64,000 bases of DNA from Maribellus comscasis (GTDB taxonomy: Bacteria > Bacteroidota > Bacteroidia > Bacteroidales > Prolixibacteraceae), in assembly GCF_009762775.1 (NCBI RefSeq), contig NZ_CP046401.1, forward strand, positions 6,584,001 through 6,648,000. Reading direction: 5' to 3'. The translations under genes and the position numbers were made by a program. Shown in pieces: positions 18,125-25,841 of this stretch (the first letter of the stretch is position 1; each line of letters opens with the position of its first letter). The notes below the pieces were generated by a model. It was not told the DNA's origin and searched no databases. It saw nothing but the letters and a program-made list of their open reading frames with translations.

Positions 18125-18133
18125 AATTTAGTG

Positions 18134-19081
18134 TTAATCTCCTGTTTTTTCCCTTACCAGATTGGCTAGCTGAACCCTGCTTTTTACGCCTGTTTTGGTG
18201 TAAATCCGGTGGGTGTGGTCTTTTACAGTTTGCAAAGTGATAAAAAGTTTTTCGGAAATCGCTTTGTTTGTTTTTCCCGTACAAATTTCAAGAATAATTT
18301 CTGCCTCCCGTTTTGAAATTTCATACAGCTCACAAAAGGTGGAAAAATCAATATTCTTCTCTTCCTTTGTGGGATTTGCTTTTATTTCAATCTGAAAAAA
18401 AAGAGGAACCAGAATATTTACACCAAAAAGTAAAATGATTGATATGCAGGTTGAAATATATCCGAAAATATAGAAAAAATTCAAGGAAGCAGAATAAATA
18501 AGAATACCGAGCAAATACAAAGCAAGATATTTTTTATGAATAAAAAGAGCTCCTCCCTTTTCTTTTTTATTTGAGCTCAGCAAGGGAACAAAAAACAAAG
18601 TGTGTACAACCAGATTTAGCAGCAGTAAAATTTGTATGATAAAAAGATCGGGATCTGCCGGCGTTCTGATTTTACCTTTATGTATCAAAAAGGTAATAAT
18701 CATCGGAACAAATAGTAACAGGGGAAAGAAACTGTAAATAAATCCTTTTTGAATGCGAAATCCTTTCAAATTAAATCCAAATTTCACCAACATAAACCAG
18801 CTAACAACCAGAAAAGGAATACCAATCATGGGAATAAACAAAGCGAGTTTGCCCGTTAGTTCTGCATTAAGATTAAAATCAGCAATTAATTGGCGAATGA
18901 CCATATTTCCCCAAATTCCATATATGAAAAAAGAAAAAAGAAAAATTTGCTGATAAAGCAGTATTTGAAAGATTACTTTTTTGTTGCCCTGGTAAAGTTG
19001 GTATGAGATTGAGATTCCGATCACAGCCAATCCTGCGGTTATGATAAAAGTAACAATATAAGCTAGAATCTCAATTTGCAT
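18134..19081 (-). CDS. Membrane-bound LuxR-type transcriptional regulator
   Basis: A 315-residue protein with seven predicted membrane helices over residues 1-235 and a C-terminal cytoplasmic LuxR/GerE helix-turn-helix (about 250-315; ISKREAEIILEICTGKTNKAISEKLFITLQTVKDHTHRIYTKTGVKSR). It would bind DNA while anchored in the membrane, a one-component sensor design found in Bacteroidota. No receiver or kinase domain is present. It is convergent with the TPR gene (nine-base gap) and divergent from a membrane-protein gene. Repeats at 19141-19180 lie in the shared upstream region. Confidence 0.87.
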   Translation of the reverse strand: MQIEILAYIVTFIITAGLAVIGISISYQLYQGNKKVIFQILLYQQIFLFSFFIYGIWGNMVIRQLIADFNLNAELTGKLALFIPMIGIPFLVVSWFMLVKFGFNLKGFRIQKGFIYSFFPLLLFVPMIITFLIHKGKIRTPADPDLFIIQILLLLNLVVHTLFFVPLLSSNKKEKGGALFIHKKYLALYLLGILIYSASLNFFYIFGYISTCISIILLFGVNILVPLFFQIEIKANPTKEEKNIDFSTFCELYEISKREAEIILEICTGKTNKAISEKLFITLQTVKDHTHRIYTKTGVKSRVQLANLVREKTGD

Positions 19082-19140
19082 TTCTCTTTCAACTTAAGTA
19101 GTATACTGCAATAATACAAAGTCGCCTGTTATACAGTTAA

Positions 19141-19180
19141 CTACCAAAGTAGTGAATATCTAAAATCCTACCAAAGTTGG
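19141..19180. promoter_or_regulatory. Direct repeat CTACCAAAGT in the divergent region
   Basis: CTACCAAAGTAG (19141) and CTACCAAAGTTG (19168) are repeated 27 bases apart between the LuxR-type regulator and the next membrane-protein gene. On the minus strand each contains CTTTGGTAG, and the first includes TACTTTG, close to a -7 box. A regulator site or promoter role is possible. Confidence 0.4.
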
Positions 19181-19254
19181 AAGGTTATTTTTACAATTAA
19201 CCGTAATTTCGATTCAGAATTAACAGAAAACAGAAACTTTCAAAAAACAACAAG

Positions 19255-19956
19255 ATGAACAATCAGGAATATTTAAGTTTGACTCCAAGTATAGGTGGGA
19301 GTTTTAGCTACGGCTGGCGAAAGATGTTTGATAATGCGTTTCTCTATCTGCTGGTAGCAGTAATAATTGCGGGAATACTTAATGGTCCGGTTGGAGCAGG
19401 ATGGAAAGCAGATGGCAATTTGGGCTGGGGAGCCTTAGTATTATTACCGCTAATGATTTTTGGCCTGGCTTATTCGTTTATGTTTATGCCGGTAATAAAT
19501 TTTGGTGAAAAATACCTGTTTCTCAAAGCCATGAGAAATGAAGAAGCTGACCTCAAACTGTTGTTTGAAGGATTTAGAACCAACTACTTAAACATAGTGT
19601 TGGCTAATCTCATTGTATTTGCCCTGGTTATGATCGGATTTGTAATGCTCATCATTCCCGGAATAATAATTGCCTGCCGGTTGGTTTTTGTGCCTTTGCT
19701 GGTAATGGATAAAAATCTTGAACCTATGAAAGCGGTTGAAAGAAGCTGGCAAATGACAAAAGGACACGGTTGGAAAGTATTTTGGATGGGAGTAATTTCA
19801 ATATTTATTTTTATTGGCGGATTAATTGCATTTTTTGTGGGTGTTCTCCTCTCGTTTATGTGGATACATTCAGCGTTTGCAACTTTATATCAGTCCATTT
19901 TGAACCAGGATGATGACGAAAATCCAATACCCATTTTAGGTGTTAACGAAGTATAA
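19255..19956 (+). CDS. Polytopic membrane protein (DUF975/YciC-like)
   Basis: A 233-residue inner-membrane protein of unknown function with five to six hydrophobic segments. The stretch NLEPMKAVERSWQMTKGHGWKVFWMGVISI after a hydrophobic hairpin (MIGFVMLIIPGIIIACRLVFVPLLVM) is characteristic of DUF975/YciC-like membrane proteins: an IIPGI turn, then an (A)ERSWxLTKG helix. A soluble start with GGSFSYGWRKMFDNA is also typical. It is divergently transcribed from the LuxR-type regulator and may be its target; this is inference from position only. Confidence 0.75.
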   Translation: MNNQEYLSLTPSIGGSFSYGWRKMFDNAFLYLLVAVIIAGILNGPVGAGWKADGNLGWGALVLLPLMIFGLAYSFMFMPVINFGEKYLFLKAMRNEEADLKLLFEGFRTNYLNIVLANLIVFALVMIGFVMLIIPGIIIACRLVFVPLLVMDKNLEPMKAVERSWQMTKGHGWKVFWMGVISIFIFIGGLIAFFVGVLLSFMWIHSAFATLYQSILNQDDDENPIPILGVNEV

Positions 19957-19976
19957 AAGCAAGTTCAAGCAAAACG

Positions 19977-20010
19977 AAAGCCCTGGAATTTTTCCGGGCT
20001 TTTTGTTTTT
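19977..20010 (+). terminator. Terminator after the DUF975-like gene
   Basis: Stem AAAGCCC(T)GGAA/TTCCGGGCTTT, eleven pairs with one bulged T, followed by a T-rich run. Confidence 0.8.
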
Positions 20011-20052
20011 ATTAAACTTCTTTACGTATTTTGGAAAACTAAAACTACTTGA

Positions 20053-22938
20053 ATGAAGAAATTGTTTTTCCCTGTTGTTTTATTGTTTTGTTTTGTGGTA
20101 TCTAAAGCCCAGTATTTTCAAACAGGCGAAGACCCTGCTTCTATTAAATGGAGACAGATCAATACAACTAATTTTCAGATTATTTATCCGGACTATTATG
20201 AAACCCAGGCACAAAAATTGACGTGGGTTTTGGAAAAAGTATATAACTACGGAGGCCACTCTTTAAAACACAAACCAAAAAAAATCTCTGTTATTCTTCA
20301 TACGCAAACCGTAAAATCAAACGGACTGGTAGCCTGGGCACCTAAAAGAGCTGAATTTTATACTACTCCTCATCAGGATATTTATCCGCAGGATTGGCTG
20401 GAGCAATTGGCTTTACACGAATTCAGGCATGTCGTTCAGGTCGATAAGATTAACAGCGAAATCCCCGGGCTCATAAAAGCGATTCTGGGTGAACAGGGAA
20501 CAGCACTCATTTTCGGAGGTTATTTGCCATGGTGGTTTATCGAAGGCGATGCAGTTGCTACTGAAACGGCACTTAGCAAATATGGGCGGGGGCGTTTCCC
20601 TTCCTTTTTAATGGAACATAAGGCGCAGGTAGTTGAAAAAGGAATTTATTCTTACGACAAAGCCTATAATGGGGCCTATAAAGATTTTGTTCCCAATCAT
20701 TATAAGTTAGGTTACTACCTGGTTGGAAATGGGCGTTTAAAATACGGTACTGAAATCTGGGATTCCGTGCTGACAAATGTCGGACGACAACGCTTTCTTG
20801 CATTTTCGCCGTTTAATTCAACATTGAAAAAATTTACAGGAAAAAATAAAGTTCAGTTTTATCACGCTGTTTTTGATAGTTTAAAAACAGTTTGGACAGA
20901 ACAAGACAAAAAATATTCATCAGCCTCATTTCAAAAAGTTTCAGGAGAGAATGTAAGGTTTACCAGTTATAAATACAATCATTGGTTAAACGATTCATTG
21001 ATAATTTCGTACAAAACATCTCTCGATAAAATAGGCCGGTTTGTATCTATTGACAGATACGGGAATGAGAAAGATCTTTTTTTTCCCGGAACTATTTTTA
21101 ATGAATCAGTAGATTACAGGGAAAATATACTTGTGTGGTCCGAACAGGTCCCTGATCCCCGCTGGTCGCACAGTGGAAAATCATTAATAAGAATTTTAAA
21201 TCTCAACAATAAAAAAAAGGCTGAGTTTTATCCGGAGTTTAAAGGTTTTAGTCCTTCCATATCTCCCGATAAATCGAGTGTTGCACTGGTCGAAACCGAT
21301 TTTTCAAATAACTATTTTGTTTCTGTTTATTCCGTTCCATCGGGAGAATTGCTCCATCGTTTTCAATCAAAGAATAACAACTATTTCTTTTCTCCTGAAT
21401 GGTTGAATAAAAATGAGATAGCGCTTGTTGTTTTAACAAAAAACGGAAAAAAGCTGGCCAAAATAAACCTCCGGACAAATGATATGGAAATATTGGTTGA
21501 AAAAGATTTAGGTGAAATAAAACAATTAATATTTGAAGGAAACTCGTTATATTTTATAAGCAGCTACTCCGGAAAGAATGGTTTGTATTCATATAATTTA
21601 AATGACAAGAATATACGTTATTTATACGAACCAAGATTTGGAGCTGAATACCCGGCTATTTCAGCTAATGGGAAAATCCTTTTAAGCAATTACACTTCCG
21701 ATGGTTTCAGTTTGATAAAGCTGGAGGAAATAAGCCCCGTTGCAATAACAAGCGTGCAAAGAGCTAAATATTTTCTTGCCGATGCACTTGCCAAACAAGA
21801 ACTTGGTATCCCTGATTTCGATGCGCCCGATACTTTAGGGTACCGCTCAAAAAAATACAATAAAACGGCACATTTACTTAACTTCCATAGTTGGGCGCCG
21901 GCGTTTGTCGATGTCAATTCATATGAAATTACGCCGGGAGCAAGTATTATGTCGCAAAATAAGCTGGGAACGGCTGAAACTATTTTAGGGTACAAATGGG
22001 ATGTTACAGAAGAAACGGGGCAGTTTTATGCCAGGTATACATACAAAGGTTGGTATCCTGTTTTGAGTTTTGAAGTTAGTAAGGGAAACAGGGCTTCACA
22101 ATACTATCAGATTCGACAAACAAAAAATGAGCAAGGTGAAGTTATACATCAGGATACAACTTTGCAGGACTTTACATGGAAAATTACAAGTGCCCAAGCA
22201 AATATTAGCGTACCTTTTACATTGACAAGAGGACCGTTTAACAGACTCATTCAACCAGAGGTTCAATACGAATATACCGGTTACAAACACAATCCATCAA
22301 CTCCCGATAATTTTTTTAAAGGAAATTATCAGTCTGTTACATACAGGTTATATTATCATCAGCTTTTAAAACAAGCATCAATGGATGTTTATCCTGATTT
22401 TGGAATTGTGCTTGACGGCTATTATCAACACTCGCCGTCGGGAGAAACAAATCTGGGGAACCAAAGTGTTTTACAATCAATTTTATACCTACCGGGTTTG
22501 ATGAAAAATCACGGAATTAAAATCTACGGAGGAATTCAGGATAAGAATGTCAGTGAGTCTTTTAGCTTTTCCGATGTTGTAAGGTACCCAAGAGGCTGGG
22601 GTAGAATTAGTACAACTGAAATGTATACTGTAGGCACTGATTATAAGTTTCCGATATTTTACCCCGAATGGAGTTTGGCCGGCCTCTTGTATCTGCAACG
22701 TGTTAAAGCTTCCTTTTTTGGTGATTTTGCCCGCCTGAAAGGAAATGTTTACGATGATGGGAAAATAGTAGGAAGATATACTAAAGATATTTCTTCTGTA
22801 GGACTTGAAATAACAGGCGATGTTAACTTTCTAAGGTTTTATGCTCCTGCAAGTATCGGTCTGCGTGGATCGTATCTTCCTGAATTAAACAATATGTACT
22901 TTGATTTATTATTCTCAGTCAATTTTAGCTCTCTTTAG
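20053..22938 (+). CDS. Exported HExxH metallopeptidase-like / beta-propeller / outer-membrane barrel protein
   Basis: A 961-residue exported protein in three parts. After the signal peptide (MKKLFFPVVLLFCFVVSKAQ), residues 25-270 resemble the peptidase-MA-like fold, with zinc motif H122-E-F-R-H126 and a downstream glutamate E164 in WWFIEGDA, as in gluzincins. Residues 280-570 are a TolB-like propeller with repeats such as FSPSISPDKSSVALVETDF and FFSPEWLNKNEIALVVL. The remainder (about 600-961) has alternating strands with many aromatic residues and ends DLLFSVNFSSL, as in outer-membrane barrels. Homologues are usually annotated only as TolB-like. Activity is unproved. The last 24 bases overlap the opposing phosphoesterase gene. 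Confidence 0.75.
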   Translation: MKKLFFPVVLLFCFVVSKAQYFQTGEDPASIKWRQINTTNFQIIYPDYYETQAQKLTWVLEKVYNYGGHSLKHKPKKISVILHTQTVKSNGLVAWAPKRAEFYTTPHQDIYPQDWLEQLALHEFRHVVQVDKINSEIPGLIKAILGEQGTALIFGGYLPWWFIEGDAVATETALSKYGRGRFPSFLMEHKAQVVEKGIYSYDKAYNGAYKDFVPNHYKLGYYLVGNGRLKYGTEIWDSVLTNVGRQRFLAFSPFNSTLKKFTGKNKVQFYHAVFDSLKTVWTEQDKKYSSASFQKVSGENVRFTSYKYNHWLNDSLIISYKTSLDKIGRFVSIDRYGNEKDLFFPGTIFNESVDYRENILVWSEQVPDPRWSHSGKSLIRILNLNNKKKAEFYPEFKGFSPSISPDKSSVALVETDFSNNYFVSVYSVPSGELLHRFQSKNNNYFFSPEWLNKNEIALVVLTKNGKKLAKINLRTNDMEILVEKDLGEIKQLIFEGNSLYFISSYSGKNGLYSYNLNDKNIRYLYEPRFGAEYPAISANGKILLSNYTSDGFSLIKLEEISPVAITSVQRAKYFLADALAKQELGIPDFDAPDTLGYRSKKYNKTAHLLNFHSWAPAFVDVNSYEITPGASIMSQNKLGTAETILGYKWDVTEETGQFYARYTYKGWYPVLSFEVSKGNRASQYYQIRQTKNEQGEVIHQDTTLQDFTWKITSAQANISVPFTLTRGPFNRLIQPEVQYEYTGYKHNPSTPDNFFKGNYQSVTYRLYYHQLLKQASMDVYPDFGIVLDGYYQHSPSGETNLGNQSVLQSILYLPGLMKNHGIKIYGGIQDKNVSESFSFSDVVRYPRGWGRISTTEMYTVGTDYKFPIFYPEWSLAGLLYLQRVKASFFGDFARLKGNVYDDGKIVGRYTKDISSVGLEITGDVNFLRFYAPASIGLRGSYLPELNNMYFDLLFSVNFSSL

Positions 22939-24099
22939 TGTAAATACGGTTATTTCTGCCGGCATGTCAATTCTCCAGGGAATTCCCACGGTTCCAAGTC
23001 CGGTATTTACATAAAGGAAATTGTTTCCATCCTGATATAAACCACCCCAGTTCTTTCGGGTTAAGTAAGCAAGGCTAAAAGGAATTCCGCCCAATTTCAT
23101 TCCCCACTGTAACCCATGTGTATGTCCTGAAAGAGTTAACTGGTAGTTTCCATTTTTTTTTACAACAGTTTCCCAGTGAGCCGGATCATGTGTCATTAAA
23201 ATTTTAAAAGCATCTTCTGGAATTCCTTTTCCAGCCCGTTCCAGATTAGCATATTGCGGAAAAGGCGGATGTCCCCAATTTTCAACACCTACCACAAAAA
23301 TGGAGTCGGTACCCCGATAAATAACTTTGTTTTCATTTCGCAGTAGCTGAAATCCAAGATTTGAATTTGAGAACACGATTTCGTCAAAATTATCTTGCTT
23401 TAGCGATTCGGTTTTCCAGTTCGTATAATCACCATAATCATGATTCCCAAGAACAGAAAAACTTGTTCCCCTGGAGTTTAACTCATCAAAAATGCCATTC
23501 CACCCCTCTGTTTCATATGAAAAGTTATTGACTAAATCACCAGTAAATAAAATTAAATCCGGGTTAATGTCTCTGATTTTTTGTTGGACTTCTGTTAGTA
23601 GCTTGTTCGATTTTTTTAGACTTCCCAAATGTATATCTGATATATGGACAACTTTGAAATTTTCAAACCCTTCAGGAAGCGCAGAAAAATAAAGCTTTTC
23701 ATTTGTAGTTTTAATCTTATTCTTTCCTGCTGACAAACCCCAAAGCATTGTTATCCCCAGGCTAATTGAAATGATAAGGCCTGCAAAGGGAATGACTCTT
23801 TTACTTCTGAAGACTTTCCCTAACACATAAAATAAACTTAAAACAATCTTCAATGTTAGGTCGATAAACAGAAAAGCATTAAAGTAAAAATAAGTAAGAT
23901 AGTTATCTGCTTCTCTTGGCTGGTTGGGATAAATATATAAAAAGACAAAAAAGAAAATAAACATAATAACATACAGCCAATAGCCAATTTTAAATCTTTT
24001 GTTTCGAAGAAGTTTTCTGAGATCTAAATAAGCTCCCAAACATGCGAGGATGTATAATCCTGTAAAAAGGAGTATGTATAGCAGTTGAAACGATCGCAT
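22915..24099 (-). CDS. Membrane-anchored metallophosphoesterase
   Basis: A 394-residue protein with about four hydrophobic segments in the first 125 residues (ILLFTGLYILACLGAYL, WLYVIMFIFFFVFLYIY, and others) and a calcineurin-like phosphoesterase domain after residue 145. All metal-binding motifs are present: VVHISDIHLGS, ILFTGDLVNN, SVLGNHDYGD, MTHDP and LSGHTHGLQWG. This arrangement matches the YkuE/YaeI-like group, which includes UDP-diacylglucosamine and other membrane phosphoester hydrolases, but no substrate can be assigned. Convergent with, and overlapping by 24 bases, the gene ending at 22938. Confidence 0.9.
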   Translation of the reverse strand: MRSFQLLYILLFTGLYILACLGAYLDLRKLLRNKRFKIGYWLYVIMFIFFFVFLYIYPNQPREADNYLTYFYFNAFLFIDLTLKIVLSLFYVLGKVFRSKRVIPFAGLIISISLGITMLWGLSAGKNKIKTTNEKLYFSALPEGFENFKVVHISDIHLGSLKKSNKLLTEVQQKIRDINPDLILFTGDLVNNFSYETEGWNGIFDELNSRGTSFSVLGNHDYGDYTNWKTESLKQDNFDEIVFSNSNLGFQLLRNENKVIYRGTDSIFVVGVENWGHPPFPQYANLERAGKGIPEDAFKILMTHDPAHWETVVKKNGNYQLTLSGHTHGLQWGMKLGGIPFSLAYLTRKNWGGLYQDGNNFLYVNTGLGTVGIPWRIDMPAEITVFTLKRAKID

Positions 24100-24515
24100 T
24101 TTTCTAAAATTTATCTATTTCTATTTTCTTCTGAATTATTTTAAACCACTTAATCTATTAACTAAGTATCACATCAATAATAACTTGTCTCAAATATTTT
24201 TATATTTTAAGTCCATGAGAATCCAATATTTTTCTTTTTATGACTGAATGTACATCAATTTTTTGTTCTTGCTATGTTAATGCTAATTTTTGAATAAAAA
24301 AACGTATTTAATACGAATATTGTATCTCGGCTGGCATTCATTAATTAAGACAGTTGACCTCGAAAATTAGCTATTTCCATATCCTCTTTAACAGCATTTA
24401 TGTATGTTACATATGAAACTAGAATATTTTAATATTACAAATCTATACATGAAGTACTTATGCGCAACAAGCGTTAAATGTATAAATGTAAACAAATGTG
24501 ATTTGCTAAGCAGAG

Positions 24516-24650
24516 GTGCAATTTCAACTCAGTTTACCTGAAGAAGCAGAAAATTTTATAAAAGTAAACAGAATTATTAATAATTCTACAATAAATTATA
24601 GAAATTTATTTGGTGTAGCTCAGGTTACTGTAAATAAGTTATACAATTAG
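24516..24650 (+). pseudogene. Possible remnant of a helix-turn-helix gene
   Basis: A 44-codon frame from GTG to TAG, with TAA two codons before the GTG. It reads VQFQLSLPEEAENFIKVNRI and ends NLFGVAQVTVNKLYN, which looks like the turn and recognition helix of an HTH protein. The frame is short, has no promoter, and lies in decayed-looking DNA, so it may be a gene fragment or chance. Confidence 0.25.
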
Positions 24651-24862
24651 TATATCACTCATTAAATCAATTACTTAAATATATTTATATTAAGCTAATT
24701 ATAATAATAGGTTTTTATGCAACAGAAAATGACCCAAATTTTATATATATTTACTCATAATCTACTATCATTCAGTTTTTTATGGTATTTAATTAATCTG
24801 AATTATACTGCAGAATGAATGAAATAAACGTCCTTTTATAAATAAAATTTATAAAACGCCAA

Positions 24863-24878
24863 TGTAAATTTATTTGCA
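24863..24878. promoter_or_regulatory. TGTAAA-N4-TTTGCA palindrome over the XRE -33 box
   Basis: One mismatch from the TGTAAA-N4-TTTACA form that stands beside the small-RNA promoter at 25574 and 25607. It overlaps the -33 TTG. Confidence 0.35.
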
Positions 24879-24903
24879 ATTCTGAATAAAATAGTTACAT
24901 TTG
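24874..24903 (+). promoter_or_regulatory. Promoter of the XRE regulator
   Basis: TTG (24874-24876), 19 bases, TACATTTG (24896-24903): a full Bacteroidota promoter about 57 bases before the ATG. Confidence 0.75.
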
Positions 24904-24907
24904 TATA

Positions 24908-24928
24908 TCTATCTTAATTAAAGATAGA
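24908..24928. promoter_or_regulatory. Candidate autoregulatory operator TCTATCTT-N5-AAGATAGA
   Basis: A perfect inverted repeat with eight-base arms starting four bases after the -7 box, where a repressor would block transcription start. The adjacent XRE-family gene is the obvious candidate binder. Confidence 0.5.
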
Positions 24929-24960
24929 ACACAACTTCTGGCACATAAAACCAAACAGAG

Positions 24961-25332
24961 ATGAAAGAGCGAATTCAAAAATTTATTGATTACAAAGGAA
25001 TAGCAGCCGGTGAGTTGGCTTCACTTCTCGAAGTACAGCGTTCAAATATCTCTCATATCTTAAATGGCCGAAATAAACCAGGAGCTTCTTTGATTGAAAA
25101 AATGCTTGTTGTATTTCCCGAGTTGAACGCCAGGTGGTTATTGACAGGAGAAGGGAATATGATAGAAAAAGCACAAGAACAGTTCGTTAAAAATGAAACC
25201 GGTCAGAAAGAGAGTCCTCAAAAAAGAAGTAAAAGCACAGAGTCCTCAAATCATTTGTTAAATAACAAGCAAATAGACAAAATAGTACTGCTATATAACG
25301 ACGGTACATTTGTTACATATAATAATAAATAG
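24961..25332 (+). CDS. XRE-family helix-turn-helix regulator
   Basis: A 123-residue DNA-binding protein. The HTH occupies residues 3-60: ERIQKFIDYKGIAAGELASLLEVQRSNISHILNGRNKPGASLIEKML, followed by FPELNARWLLTGEGNM, the signature that ends most Bacteroidota XRE-type CI-like regulators. A charged linker (KNETGQKESPQKRSKSTESS) leads to a short conserved tail KIVLLYNDGTFVTYNN. There is no sensor domain. It has its own promoter with a palindrome just after the -7 box, which suggests self-repression. Targets are unknown; the small-RNA-like unit downstream is a candidate. Confidence 0.88.
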   Translation: MKERIQKFIDYKGIAAGELASLLEVQRSNISHILNGRNKPGASLIEKMLVVFPELNARWLLTGEGNMIEKAQEQFVKNETGQKESPQKRSKSTESSNHLLNNKQIDKIVLLYNDGTFVTYNNK

Positions 25333-25408
25333 ACAAAGATATTTTTGGTCGGTATTGTGAAATGTCATTTATTGTTTGAACAAATCAAAAAAAATAAAAC
25401 AAATAATA

Positions 25409-25450
25409 AAAACCAATAGCAACTTAATAGGTAGTTATTGGTTTTATATA
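25409..25450 (+). terminator. Terminator after the XRE gene
   Basis: Ten-base stem AAAACCAATA/TATTGGTTTT with a 17-base loop, followed by TATATA rather than a long T run, so moderate strength. Confidence 0.55.
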
Positions 25451-25573
25451 TCAATATTTTTCATAATCTACTCATTCACATCTATTTAATCAATTGTATT
25501 AAAGTTACTAAATGCATTTTCACAAACCTAGTTAACATTTCTGTCCATGTGTTACAATTCGATATACTATAGA

Positions 25574-25589
25574 TGTAAATATTTTTACA
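25574..25589. promoter_or_regulatory. Palindrome TGTAAA-TATT-TTTACA above the small-RNA promoter
   Basis: Perfect 6+4+6 symmetry (seven-base arms when extended to 25573-25590), ending eight bases before the -33 TTG. Candidate operator. Confidence 0.45.
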
Positions 25590-25596
25590 TTTATAC

Positions 25597-25626
25597 TTGG
25601 ATGTTAAGTAAAAATGTTTACATTTG
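25597..25626 (+). promoter_or_regulatory. Promoter of a small-RNA candidate
   Basis: TTG (25597-25599), 19 bases, TACATTTG (25619-25626). It is identical in -7 sequence and spacing to the XRE promoter, and no gene of normal length follows before the terminator. Confidence 0.7.
25607..25622. promoter_or_regulatory. Palindrome AGTAAA-AATG-TTTACA overlapping the small-RNA -7 box
   Basis: One mismatch from TGTAAA-N4-TTTACA and 33 bases from the first copy. It overlaps the -7 element, so a bound protein would block the promoter. Confidence 0.4.
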
Positions 25627-25632
25627 TTTCAT

Positions 25633-25770
25633 GATAGTTCACAAAAAAGACAAGATGTTGAATAGTAGATATACAACTTAATTACAAACCCAATTTTGTT
25701 TAGTTAATTTTAGTAGATCGTAAAGTACAGAAGTTGCTAGCCGTTATAGATAGTATAACGGCTTTTTTTT
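25633..25770 (+). ncRNA. Small RNA candidate, about 138 nt
   Basis: Bounded by a consensus promoter (expected start near 25633) and a strong intrinsic terminator. The only coding frame is a 16-codon ATG frame at 25631 (MIVHKKDKMLNSRYTT), which begins at the predicted transcript start, so a leader-like peptide is not excluded. pyrK has its own promoter beyond the terminator, so this is not simply the pyrK leader. I do not recognise a known RNA family. Confidence 0.5.
25739..25770 (+). terminator. Strong terminator of the small-RNA candidate
   Basis: Perfect ten-base stem AGCCGTTATA/TATAACGGCT with a five-base loop and eight T residues. Confidence 0.9.
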
Positions 25771-25795
25771 GTTTATACATTGCTGTCCGGTTCAT

Positions 25796-25823
25796 TTGTT
25801 ACTAAAATTATTGGTTATCTTTG
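25796..25823 (+). promoter_or_regulatory. Promoter of pyrK-pyrD
   Basis: TTG (25796-25798), 17 bases, TATCTTTG (25816-25823). The leader to the ATG at 25842 is only about a dozen bases. Confidence 0.7.
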
Positions 25824-25841
25824 TGCACAAATTTTTTTAAG

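Larger units (their letters stand above)
24100..24960. other. 861-base AT-rich gene-poor region
   Basis: No complete gene. It contains many short palindromes (CGTATT-T-AATACG at 24303-24315; TATGTA-TGT-TACATA at 24399-24413), a possible HTH coding remnant (24516-24650) and the promoter of the XRE gene at its right end. Base composition is clearly more AT-rich than the flanking genes, which fits decayed or acquired DNA. Confidence 0.5.
25333..25841. other. 509-base intergenic region between the XRE gene and pyrK
   Basis: No gene of normal size. In order it holds a terminator (25409-25450), two palindromes (25574, 25607), a promoter (25597-25626), a transcript-like unit ending in a strong terminator (25739-25770), and the pyrK promoter (25796-25823). 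Confidence 0.7.

Noticed and set aside
24628..24650. tRNA-like string GGTGTAGCTCAGG near 24620
   Set aside because: No acceptor or T-arm pairing could be made around it, so it does not form a tRNA.
25421..25436. AACTTAATAGGTAGTT in the loop of the XRE terminator, close to the blaI site at 14934
   Set aside because: Only 4-base arms match and it lies in a terminator loop without a promoter, so probably coincidence.
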